From NCBI GenBank assembly GCA_949752735.1, contig OX457037.1:70587829-70651828 (forward strand): a stretch of 64,000 bases of DNA. The letters run 5' to 3'. The translations under genes were made by a program, and so were the position numbers. Below, in pieces: positions 54,181 through 64,000 of this stretch; the stretch's first letter is position 1; each line of letters opens with the position of its first letter. Origin of the DNA: Lumbricus terrestris. Taxonomy: Eukaryota; Annelida; Clitellata; Crassiclitellata; Lumbricidae. The notes beneath the pieces are model-generated. The model made no database searches. It was not told the origin of the DNA and saw only the letters and a program-made list of their open reading frames with translations.

Positions 54181-54671
54181 AAATTACCACCCGGTTTCAG
54201 ATTACCCCCGGGTACAAGATTTGCATCAATCATCGCATTTACTGCAATAAAAAAATCAGAAAAATGATCCCGCTTCTTGTTTTGGTCTAAAGATTTTCAT
54301 CTGTCATCCCACTTCGTGGTTTGTTATCAATATTTTGATCGGAAAAAATAATAGCCTCGAAGCCATTTCTCCATGTATCTTCAACGGCGATTAGTATTTT
54401 AGTTACAGATGAAAATATTATAGGGAAGAAGGAACACGGAACACAGGGAACATCCCAGAGAACAGAGGTCAGGAAAGTTCTCGTGAGTGCACCGTGGACA
54501 ATGTTTTGTCAACGTATTTGCCCGACGAATTAGCTGATCGCCGCCAGGACTCATAATGGCGTCCAACAACCAAGTGACTTGGCCAACATCCGGCACACTA
54601 GTGCAACTCATTTCTATGGGTCCCCTAAGCAATCGACGATCTTAAGTGCCTACTAACACAACAGACAGCCT

Positions 54672-54674
<3 letters not shown>

Positions 54675-54743
<69 letters not shown>

Positions 54744-54764
54744 CCTCCCTCCCTCTCTCTCTCC

Positions 54765-54838
<74 letters not shown>
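54675..54838 (+). repeat. (CT)n microsatellite, 164 bp
   Basis: Almost pure CT with a CCCTCCCTCC interruption at about 54739-54775. Confidence 0.95.
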
Positions 54839-54841
<3 letters not shown>

Positions 54842-55014
54842 GCCTACCGAAGCGTGCTATTTAATGCGCTTCCGCCCCCTTCCTCTAGCGTTGAGCATGG
54901 TCGACTGTTAGCTAGTGGTAGTTTCAGTCAAACGACATTGTGACAGAGAAAATCATATGCGTTACCCTCCTCTTTTATCCAGGCTTGGGACTGGCACTGC
55001 CTGCATAATAGATG

Positions 55015-55748
55015 GCGCTTAAAAATATTATTACTGGCCAGTCGTTTTAATTTGCCGCCTCTGGCGGCTGCATTAACTTAAGAAAGCAACGAATTAACCA
55101 ATGACGTCATAATCAATGCAATGACGTCAATGTTGTGTTCTCCATGTAGGCCTACACGAATTTGAAATACGTTGAAAGAATTGACTTAGGCCTATATCTG
55201 CTACTGATATTATTATCGATGTTGGCTTTGCCAACATTTACACGCTAATGAACTAACATTTTGTAGAAGTAATAGCCTACTGTTTGGCAATCGCGACACC
55301 AGTAAGGTATCTGCGAGCAGACGCGCGTCCAGTGTGTTGTGGATTTCTTCCGACAGACATTTCACTTGCAATGGCTGAACCACGTGAAGCTACGCGTCAA
55401 CACGGAGGAAATGCGTAAGCCTATGTTTTATCACAGCAATGATAGGCTTTTAAATTTGGGGCGTTAAGTAAAGAAAAAGTCATACTCCTATGTCATTTGT
55501 GATAACCAGCGGCTTTCCTCGGATTGTTGTCGTAAAAAAATGCGCTAATAATTATTATCCAGACGAAATACCCCCCCAACAGAAGGGCCAGGACAGACAG
55601 CACCGTCTGGTGTCCAGCTTCTAGAGTTGGGAAACATTGATTGTTATAGTCCTACAGCCATTGCTGTTTTCTCGTCTAAGTCTTTTTAGTCTCCTCAGGG
55701 AGTTAAGTGGTTCAATGAATACAAAGGTATTGGTATTCAACAACCGAT
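55015..55748 (+). repeat. 0.7-kb interspersed repeat, third copy
   Basis: Collinear with 8925-9628 (GCTACTGATATTATTATCGA, GACAGACATTTCAC, GATAACCAGCGGCTTTCCTC) but visibly diverged. It runs directly into (TGTA)n, giving the ancestral arrangement of the Polinton locus. Confidence 0.75.
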
Positions 55749-56121
55749 GCGTATGTATGTATGTATGTATGTATGTATGTATGTATGTATGTATGTATGT
55801 ATGTATGTATGTATGTATGTATGTATGTATGTATGTATGTATGTATGTATGTATGTATGTATGTATGTGTGTATGTATGTATGTATGTATGTATGTATGT
55901 ATGTATTGTATGTATGTATGTATGTATGTATGTATGTATGTATGTATGTATGTATGTATGTATGTATGTATGTATGTATTGTATGTATCTATGTATGTAT
56001 GTATATATGCATGCATGTATGTATGTATGTATGTATGTATGTATGTATGTATGTATGTATGTATGTATGTATGTATGTATGTATGTATGTATGTATGTAT
56101 GTATGTATGTATGTATGTATT
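55749..56121 (+). repeat. (TGTA)n microsatellite, about 370 bp
   Basis: Tetranucleotide array with minor interruptions (TGTG, TATTGTATG, ATATATGCATGCATG). Confidence 0.95.
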
Positions 56122-56145
56122 ATATTTTTATGTGTGAGCATTTGC

Positions 56146-56352
56146 TATTGAGCCTCTTAAATTTTACTACTCAGAGGCGCTCCTAACTACAGCGCGGGCA
56201 CTAAATTGGAGTTTCACGCCGAAGCGCATGATCGAATACGAGCGAGGGATTTACTCAGGGTTCCCACTTGGCGGCTTGGATTCGAACCCCCAACTTTCCG
56301 GCGCTAAAGAAGCCGAGCGCTAACACTATATTCCACTATACTACGGCGCATG
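56146..56352 (-). repeat. tRNA-derived SINE
   Basis: On the minus strand: TGCGCCGTAGTATAGTGG (box A region), GGGGGTTCGAATCC (box B), CGCTTCGGCGTGAAACTCC and GGAGCGCCTCTGAGTAG. Confidence 0.75.
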
Positions 56353-56659
56353 GATCTGCATTCCACTCTCTGTCCACCGTGAACAATTGAAAGTTGTTAA
56401 GTTGTGTAAAAATCGACTTTGCATAGGCTATAATTATAATAGGCCTAACAACCTTTATTGAAGCGTTGTAAAAAGCATCCGGAATACGGGTTTCTCTCCA
56501 TCTGACTCGATTAGATGAATTCTACAAAAGTAGCAGGAACTGAATAATTATATTGTAGCAACTCCTGTATAGTATTGCCACAGAATAGATAAAGCACTGC
56601 GGTTTCACCCACTTATCCGTGCCTGTAATGAAAGGAGCACACCATTTTTTCATCTCGAG

Positions 56660-56900
56660 CGCATGGGGGAGGCGGCCGGTAACGCAATGGATAACACGCT
56701 GGCGTAGAGTGCGAGTGGTAGCGAGTTCGAGCCCCCGTTGGGCGGACATGCTTTGTAGGCTGCTATTAGCGCCGTGTAATTACAAAGCTGTCTGGCTGTC
56801 TGTTCTGTTAGTAGTTAAGTTTAATTAAGATGACTGTATAACTTGTTAATGTAAAGCGCAGCGCGTCTTGCAAGCGCTTCGTTAAAGAAAAGATTAATAT
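56660..56900 (+). repeat. tRNA-derived SINE, second family
   Basis: GGATAACACGCTGGCG, GCGAGTTCGAGCCCCCGTTG (box B), GGACATGCTTTGTAGGC, then TTAGTAGTTAAGTTTAATTA and a TATTATTATTATG end. Sister copy 19205-19370. Confidence 0.75.
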
Positions 56901-57477
56901 TATTATTATGAGAGAGAAAGAGTATCAGATAAATTATCTCTGTCCGACGATTTCCAATGATGTGTCCCGTATCTTTGCGGTGAAGAGCTCCGTAAAGTAG
57001 TTTGCACAGTGCACAATGATGCACATCAGATTTGTCTTTGTTCCTGTCAGTTGTGGAGTTATGAAGAGGGTTAAACACAAGGTTTATAGTGGATGGGATA
57101 TATATGCTCTCGAAATTCTTTTCCGTGCGTTCCCAGTACTCACCATGCATGGAACCACATGTGTTCCAATTGAACTTTTCTTCCTCTTTCCCACTACTCC
57201 CTCATTCATCGCTCCCACTGTTCATCCAAACCGCTTTAGCCACTCTTAAACACGAGTAGGCTACTTTGCGTATTTCCCGTTGTGACTTCGTATTTCTCTG
57301 GCGTGGAAAATGAGAGCGAGATAACTGCAGTCAACGTGCTCCATATACCGGCGATGAACCCGATTACGGACGCAGTTTTTTTTATGAAGAAGCAAATTGA
57401 TTGAAGTTCGACGATGACGTTTGTCATGGTCCGGCAACGATCGGGAAAGAGCGCGACACTGACAACGACAACGACGA

Positions 57478-57615
57478 CCATGATGATGATGATGACTATG
57501 ATGATGATGATGATGATGAATAAGATGATGATGAAGATGCTGCTGATGATGATGGTAATGGTGATGGTGATGACGATGCTGCTGCTGATGATGATGATAA
57601 AGATGATGATGATGT
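57478..57615 (+). repeat. (ATG)n imperfect microsatellite
   Basis: Imperfect GATGAT repeats with GCTGCTGAT interruptions, just upstream of an ABCA exon. Confidence 0.9.
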
Positions 57616-57660
57616 CTTTGTGTGCCAATTGTTAAGCGATAATGATTAAATGTGTTACAG

Positions 57661-57974
57661 GAACTGGAGACAGTTCTGGTTGCTGCTCTGGAAGAACTGG
57701 TTGCTTCAGAAGAAAAAGAAAATCCGGACGATTGTGATCGTTCTATTGCCAATCCTCTTTTCTCTATTCTTAGTCTACGTTAGAGGCATAATCAGGCAAA
57801 TCGATCATGAGGAATCAAGGTACCCCAGCCGCATCGTTGACACGACCTTGACAGAAGTGATGAGATATTCTTCTGATTCAGAAAAACTGAGGTTCGCCTA
57901 CGCTCCGAACACGACACTTGTGGCGAGAATTTTGAATAGAGTGGCGTCTATTCTGGGTGTAGATATTACAGCAG
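57661..57974 (+). CDS. ABCA-type transporter, N-terminal exon of a second gene
   Basis: Acceptor TGTGTTACAG at 57660, donor GTACGC at 57975. Translation gives NWRQFWLLLWKNWLLQKKKK, the cytosolic start of ABCA transporters, then a first membrane helix (IVIVLLPILFSLFLVYV) and the start of the large extracellular loop. It ends in phase 1, which fits the exon at 63860. With the C-terminal exons at 42117-45480 this suggests a tandem ABCA cluster. The first coding exon is not identified. Confidence 0.85.
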
Positions 57975-58020
57975 GTACGCGTAGGTCCATTCATATATCT
58001 CAATATTTACGTTGCACATG

Positions 58021-58082
<62 letters not shown>

Positions 58083-58083
58083 T
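58021..58083 (+). repeat. (AAT)n microsatellite
   Basis: About 21 ATA/AAT units in the ABCA intron. Confidence 0.95.
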
Positions 58084-58229
58084 AACGCTTCAACGTAGTT
58101 GCCTTGAGGGGCACTTTCGCCGATCAGAACACTGAATATGAATAGGGCCGTTCCAGACTGGGATTTTATATTAGGTAAAAAAAATAATAAAAAATAGAAA
58201 ATAATAATAATGATAATAATATTATTATT

Positions 58230-58500
58230 ATTAGCCATTGGATATGTCTGGCGTAGACTCGCATCTAAATGCGCCAATGCGTTTGCCATCCCGCGCGTCA
58301 CACCGTACCTAACCCCTAAACAACTTGGGGTTGGAGTACCAGGAGGCTGCGAGGCTGCGTCCCATGCCGCCAGACGATTCTTGAAAAACATGGGCCTGCA
58401 CTGCAGTCAACAATAATTATTATTGGTCAAGCTTGACATCTTGAACGCATTCAACAGCCTACACCGTGATTCCATGCTGGCGTCGGTTGATGAAATCATC
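58230..58500 (+). pseudogene. LINE reverse transcriptase fragment
   Basis: Frame at 58240-58415: VWRRLASKCANAFA, LGVGVPGGCEAASHAARRFL; after a TAA and frame-compatible sequence, VKLDILNAFNSLHRD with the conserved Asp of RT motif A. It is part of a non-LTR reverse transcriptase without ends. Confidence 0.7.
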
Positions 58501-58504
58501 CCTT

Positions 58505-58640
58505 AATTTATCCGCATATTGCCACTTTGCCCAGTACAAAGCGACTCCAGTAGGGTGAACAGTTCAGAGGCGCTCCTATAGTGCGCAAGAACACGCAAGA
58601 AGAGGCAGATTTTAAGAGGAGAGACGGAAGAAAAGAGACT
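58505..58640 (-). repeat. LINE 3' tail
   Basis: The reverse complement reads CTTGCGCACTATAGGAGCGCCTCTGAACTG ... in short blocks that match 38255-38320. From 58641 to 59723 I see no feature. Confidence 0.55.
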
Positions 58641-59731
58641 GCCAGAGAAAGTGTAGAACCTTTTTATTGATTTCCTATATGTTTGACTGCAGATGTTTCT
58701 TTTAGTCATGTAGTTGATTTTCAAAGTCTCAAGTTGCAATTCAATTCGCTGTTTGTTTCATTATTCAATATCTGAAAATTCTTCGAAACTTTGTTCTTTG
58801 CCCTTTACTTTTTTTTTAACCTCGCGTGTAACCCATAGCCTAGATCGATGCTAATAGTAGCCTACTTCCCTATTCAACTTCGCCTATCGGGTAACTCGAT
58901 AACAAACACATCTGTACGTTGATCGTGCGACTGATTTCTCAACACGAAAACGTCCGAACAGGAGCCGATATTCTAACACTGTTTGTCGTGACATCCGGCG
59001 TCATCACAAAAGCAAATGAGCAGTTGTGGCGTTTGGGACACTTGGCAAGTGATTTCAGTTTTTGTCCAATCAATTTTCACCTGTTACGTGAGTTAGGCCT
59101 ACTTTCCGTCCCCCCACACTCTTAGGTTTTTGGTTTCCCTTCATAGTAGGCATAGCAACAGACCATTGCAGGAAATTGGTTGTTTAGTCGTTATTTTTGG
59201 TAAGTTGTGCCTCTTGGATCAATTTCTTAGCACATGTTGTAATCTAACATTCAGCCGAGTCACTAGTAGCATGTCTCATGTTATTCACATGCGAAGGTCA
59301 TCAGTCCCCAACATAACCTCCCTCTGTGAGACACGCCACTCAGACGGTTCTTTTAGATGAGCATTTTCACCAGTACTGAGCCACTGTGATCCTGCAGCAC
59401 AACCGGACGTGACTAGGCAGAGGTGTCAGCCTTGTCAGCGTGAATCAGACCGCAGTCAATCGCCGTTGCTTTACCTGTCACGCCCCACGCACTGTGTACA
59501 GCCGTCTGTATGTGATAATTCCGCGTGAAACCTGCATCAGCCTGATGAAAGTGACTAAAGTCTATGGGGCATGGTAGCTGTTACTTGGTGTTAAAAAGTT
59601 ATTTTCTCCAACTTTTTATTTCATTAGAGCATTTACAGTTGTCAGCCGGGCTATAAAAGACGTTTCTGAACATCAAATTTAATAATAAATAAGTTGACTT
59701 TATACAGCAAAAACAAAGATGGGGTAGTTTT

Positions 59732-60061
59732 CAGTGGCGGCGCTACGGGGCTGGAGGGGGTTAAGCCCCCAAAAGGCCATCCATTTTTTCCCATGTAGGT
59801 TCTAAAAGTGAAATATTAGCATGATTAACCCCCTTTAGCCCCTCCCCAAATGTAAACGTAAAGGACCATTTTCCAAAAGATTTGGACGAAATAACCAAAA
59901 AAGGTCGTCAGAAATTTTGACGGCTGAAACGGAAATTTTTTCTTGAGATTTTAACGCCGATGACTAAAATAATGGTTGGCGGAAATTTTGGCGACTGAGA
60001 AAGGAACATTTTCACCCCCGCAAATTCAACCCCCAAAACTGAAGTCCTGGCGCCGCCACTG
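59732..60061. mobile_element. hAT MITE, 330 bp
   Basis: CAGTGGCGGCGCTACGGGG to CCTGGCGCCGCCACTG, 8-bp duplication GTAGTTTT/GTAGTTTC (59724-59731, 60062-60069). The bases from 60070 to 60740 hold no supported feature. Confidence 0.88.
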
Positions 60062-60740
60062 GTAGTTTCGAACCCCACCCGGTGCGTTTGATGATGAGGG
60101 TCGGAGACCAGAAAAGAGACCGGTGTGTTTAAGTTGTTTTATATGCCGGTATGTTTAGGGTCAAACCTAAAATTAGTTTTATATGGGCCTAGATATCCTA
60201 TCATGTCCATTTGTTAGCCTCGTTAATTGGAAAAGACACAAGCTTAAAGTGTCCGGGACCTCTGACTTAGTTGCTACGTGATTGTATGCAACGGTATTGC
60301 AGTCATAACACCTGTCGAAGATCAGGCGTCTTAGACTACTATCCATAGAAAATGTAGGAGCAAAAATCCCGTTAATTGTAAGGTAAACAATAATCTTAGA
60401 GTCATACAATGACGTAGAATCGTAGATTTAGGTCGGTGGAATTTAGAATCTTACAATTAGTAATTAAAAAGCATTTAGTGTCAACATTTTCACTCATTAG
60501 AAATTTTAACAATTTAAAATAGACTCTTATTACTTTAAAATAAGCCTATTTTAATTTTAAAGACAACCTATTGGTCTAATGACGATTGCATGGTGTGTCG
60601 TCAAATTTAGTTTGAGCTTAGGCGTGTCGCGCACAGAAAAAGGTTGAGCACCTCTGTTGTAACACACGTTCGTGGGATTAAGAAGATCTCTTGAATTGTA
60701 CACAATAATTGAACTCTTCACGTTTAGTCGTCTAGCATTT

Positions 60741-62688
60741 GTCAGCCTCTTTACAAACGTGTTAAAGTAGGCCTGGATGTCGCACTTTTTGCGACAATCA
60801 GAAGTAGCCTACTTTTAAAAATGGATGTTAACTCTGAATTACAATTTGCTTGAACTTTTTAAGTTGATGTTGCACTCTTTAACAGAATTGACATTTAGCA
60901 AATCACAATTAGGTCCTATGAAAACTACATTGCATTACAATAAGCGAAACTGATACAACAAAACAAATTGTTTGTTTCGAATAGTCTATCAACTCCACAA
61001 TTCCGCGGATATGATCGCTTATTCTGTGTGGTTGTGTGCGCTCGGTTTCAGCGGCGCCCGCAGGCGTACGCACTTACGCAAGTGCGTACAGGAGCGGCGC
61101 CCGCAGACGTACGCACTTATGCAAGTGCGTACAGGAGCGGCGCCCGCAGACGTACGCACTTACGCAAGTGCGTACAGGAGCGGCGCCCGCAGGCGTACGC
61201 ACTTACGCAAGTGCGTACAGGAGCGGCGCCCGCAGACGTACGCACTTATGCAAGTGCGTACAGCGCGATGACCCAAAAAAGGTCTTTTTGGAAAATTCTA
61301 AGTTGACGAATAAAAAAAAAAGGTCATCAGCTTTTTCGGCGACATAACGAAAAAATTTTCCTGTTCGCCCCTTCATCGAAAATTTCTGTGTCAGCCTCTT
61401 TACAAACGTGTTAAAGTAGGCCTGGATGTCGCACTTTTTGCGACAATCAGAAGTAGCCTACTTTTAGAAATGGATGTTAACTCTGAATTACAATTTGCTT
61501 GAACTTTTTAAGTTGATGTTGCACTCTTTAACAGAATTGACATTTAGCAAATCACAATTAGGTCCTATGAAAACTACATTGCATTACAATAAGCGAAACT
61601 GATACAACAAAACAAATTGTTTGTTTCGAATAGTCTATCAACTCCACAATTCCGCGGATATGATCGCTTATTCTGTGTGGTTGTGTGCGCTCGGTTTCAG
61701 CGGCGCCCGCAGGCGTACGCACTTACGCAAGTGCGTACAGGAGCGGCGCCCGCAGACGTACGCACTTATGCAAGTGCGTACAGGAGCGGCGCCCGCAGAC
61801 GTACGCACTTACGCAAGTGCGTACAGGAGCGGCGCCCGCAGGCGTACGCACTTACGCAAGTGCGTACAGGAGCGGCGCCCGCAGACGTACGCACTTATGC
61901 AAGTGCGTACAGCGCGATGACCCAAAAAAGGTCTTTTTGGAAAATTCTAAGTTGACGAATAAAAAAAAAGGTCATCAGCTTTTTCGGCGACATAACGAAA
62001 AAATTTTCCTGTTCGCCCCTTCATCGAAAATTTCTGTGTCAGCCTCTTTACAAACGTGTTAAAGTAGGCCTGGATGTCGCACTTTTTGCGACAATCAGAA
62101 GTAGCCTACTTTTAAAAATGGATGTTAACTCTGAATTACAATTTGCTTGAACTTTTTAAGTTGATGTTGCACTCTTTAACAGAATTGACATTTAGCAAAT
62201 CACAATTAGGTCCTATGAAAACTACATTGCATTACAATAAGCGAAACTGATACAACAAAACAAATTGTTTGTTTCGAATAGTCTATCAACTCCACAATTC
62301 CGCGGATATGATCGCTTATTCTGTGTGGTTGTGTGCGCTCGGTTTCAGCGGCGCCCGCAGGCGTACGCACTTACGCAAGTGCGTACAGGAGCGGCGCCCG
62401 CAGACGTACGCACTTATGCAAGTGCGTACAGGAGCGGCGCCCGCAGACGTACGCACTTACGCAAGTGCGTACAGGAGCGGCGCCCGCAGGCGTACGCACT
62501 TACGCAAGTGCGTACAGGAGCGGCGCCCGCAGACGTACGCACTTATGCAAGTGCGTACAGCGCGATGACCCAAAAAAGGTCTTTTTGGAAAATTCTAAGT
62601 TGACGAATAAAAAAAAAAGGTCATCAGCTTTTTCGGCGACATAACGAAAAAATTTTCCTGTTCGCCCCTTCATCGAAAATTTCTGTGC
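60741..62688 (+). repeat. three tandem 648-bp units with nested 43-bp palindromic repeats
   Basis: Units start GTCAGCCTCTTTACAAACG at 60741, 61390 and 62038 and are nearly identical. Each contains five 43-bp subunits (61051-61265 in unit 1) of the form GCGGCGCCCGCAGRCG followed by the stem GTACGCACTT, loop RYGC, stem AAGTGCGTAC. The subunit variants follow the same order in all three units. All three plus frames are open through the subunits because 43 is not a multiple of 3, so the 99-125-codon frames are not evidence of a gene. Confidence 0.93.
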
Positions 62689-62888
62689 GTACAAGAAAAA
62701 AATCCTGCGGTCGCCGCTGCTCGGTTTTGACAGCAAGCCCAGAATGGAGATGCGGATTTGTGCTGCAAGACCAGAGAGTAGTCTACCCCCATGGCTTGCA
62801 CGGAGTGGCTCCGCTGCCAATCCAGCGCCTTTCTGCGTTTAGCCCGCGAGCTCACTCAGAAGTGGCAGAAGTGTTGAAAAAAGAATAA
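62689..62888 (+). other. short open frame after the tandem array
   Basis: A 67-codon frame from about 62685 (TRKKSCGRRCSVLTASPEW) to 62888, with AAAAAAGAATAAATG following. No family recognised; may be chance. Confidence 0.2.
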
Positions 62889-62969
62889 ATGCACCTCATC
62901 TTCACCTTCACATTGACAATTAATTTATTGCTGTTGACTCTTTGGTTGCATGCATGCTTCTGACTATTG

Positions 62970-63775
62970 CACGGGTTCTCAAACTGTGGTTCGCGTACCC
63001 CAGGGGGTACGCCAGGCGCCGGTAAGGGGTACGCGAAAAATTCGAGAAATATGAATTTTCTTTTGAGCTTATGGACTCTGTGTCCGTCTTTCTTTGACTA
63101 GCAATGATTTTTAACGTTGCAACATATAACAGCATCGTCATTTCTTTCTTTCACAACTTATAATTAGACTCATGACACTATGCGGTGCATGCAGCGTATT
63201 TATGTTTAGGCCTATGACTATAGGCTAACTTTGAAACAAATAATGTGTAAATGATTGAAAGTACCAAAGCAGAAATTCTCAGCCTAGGCTTATATAGAGC
63301 TCAAGCTCCAGAGAGTTGAATTGGACTATGGGTTAATTTCTGGTCGAGCTTTAAATTGTGTGATTCCTTTCAGCACGTCATATCTGTGTGAAACTGGTTT
63401 TTAAACTATTCTTGCAATAAAAAACAAACATGGGGTAACTCTGCGTTTTAAATTGAATAATTTTAAACCAGACATTTTAAATCTGTGCTAATCAAAACAA
63501 GCGCATCGCACTGGCTCTTTCTTACAGAGGGTAATAAACCAATTTTCCCTTTTAAAATTGTTGATAAGATTATATGATTCAAAAACCAAATTTTGCTCCC
63601 TATAATTTATACGACTCTAATAAACGATGTCACCAGTGATAAAATGAACTTTTAGTTGACACTGCAAGGGGACTTCGCTATGGCAATTTGTTTCTGATCT
63701 GACTTTGCTGGGGGTACGCCATCATTCGATTTTCTTACATGGGGGTACAATAAAAATAAAGTTTGAGAACCCCTG
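62970..63775. mobile_element. hAT non-autonomous element, 806 bp
   Basis: CACGGGTTCTCAAACTGTGG and AGTTTGAGAACCCCTG are typical Charlie/Tip100-type ends. Target duplication GACTATTG/GACCATTG (62962-62969, 63776-63783). Paired GGGGGTACGC motifs lie inside both ends. No transposase remains. Confidence 0.88.
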
Positions 63776-63859
63776 GACCATTGGTCATGTACCTGTGCGT
63801 TTGAATCATTAGATTTAAATAGAAAGGTATTAAATGAATGGTACCTTTACTTGTTATAG

Positions 63860-64000
63860 ATCTGGGTTTCGCGGATGAAACTGCGCTAGAAAATTATGTG
63901 ACGACATACGGAGACATATTTGGCGCAATCGTCTTCGTAAAGAGCGACTGGATCAGTCTTCCCAAGACTCTCTACTACGAGATCCGTCTGCGGTCAAGCT
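63860..64000 (+). CDS. ABCA-type transporter exon, partial at window end
   Basis: Acceptor TTGTTATAG. The exon completes the phase-1 codon of 57661-57974 and encodes LGFADETALENYVTTYGDIF, then FVKSDWISLPKTLYYEIRLR, the extracellular loop region of ABCA proteins. It continues beyond the window. Confidence 0.85.

Noticed and set aside
54646..54864. Leu-Ser repeat open frame
   Set aside because: Pure (CT)n translation.
57236..57752. Ile/His-rich minus-strand open frames
   Set aside because: They are antisense of the ATG microsatellite and the ABCA exon.
60968..62644. Nine open frames of 99-125 codons repeated three times
   Set aside because: They arise because the 43-bp subunit lacks stops in all plus frames; no start context, splice signals or protein family.

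Overview
The window is eukaryotic and metazoan. It holds spliced exons of ABCA-type ABC transporters, tRNA-derived SINEs, LINE remnants, hAT miniature elements with 8-bp target duplications, long TGTA, CT and AAT microsatellites, and a giant Polinton/Maverick DNA element. The style of the repeats, and a recurrent TAGGCCTA palindrome, suggest a marine invertebrate, perhaps an echinoderm. That is inference; no rRNA or species marker is present.

The centre of interest is a complete Polinton at 9874-34963 (about 25.1 kb). Its inverted terminal repeats are about 422 bp and nearly identical. It begins AGTAGTATAAATATAGG, ends with the reverse complement, and is bounded by a perfect 6-bp target duplication CTAGTT (9868-9873, 34964-34969). 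Twelve virus-like genes run on the minus strand: a novel 364-aa protein next to the right repeat, packaging ATPase, penton-like minor capsid protein, a hydrophobic pX-like protein, a small beta-rich dUTPase-like protein, a 293-aa conserved-type protein, a small glycine-rich protein, major capsid protein, a SAP-like protein, protein-primed PolB and an adenain-like protease, followed by three tail-fibre-like genes. Two genes, a zinc-ribbon/phospholipase A2 protein and the chromo-integrase, run on the plus strand. Most virion genes start directly on a TATATAAAATG-like motif.

The element is not intact. A 4.4-kb THAP-containing transposon (16885-21273) sits inside PolB, a one-LTR retroelement (22915-24505) inside the major capsid gene, and a hAT element (30245-32257) between integrase and the right repeat. 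There are also several frameshifts and in-frame stops. The Polinton itself lies inside another copy of that same hAT family (9629-9867 plus 34970-36715), which lies in a 0.7-kb repeat followed by a TGTA microsatellite.

From base 1 to about 6.76 kb the window is an inverted near-identical copy of about 8.0-14.76 kb (mirror coordinates sum to 14765). It therefore holds part of a second, inverted Polinton copy running off the left edge. The palindrome centre (5846-8920) is made of inverted repeat copies and a unique loop of about 1.2 kb.

From 36.7 kb to the end the sequence is host DNA rich in mobile elements. It has last exons of one ABCA transporter (42117-45480), whose C-terminal exon is cut by a hAT insertion. 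That hAT copy carries a young Ty3-type LTR retrotransposon (45539-50136, 135-bp LTRs, TSD CCAAC). Early exons of a second ABCA gene (57661-57974 and 63860 to the end) follow. Their introns carry SINEs, a LINE reverse transcriptase fragment, hAT MITEs and a three-copy 648-bp tandem repeat with nested 43-bp palindromic units.
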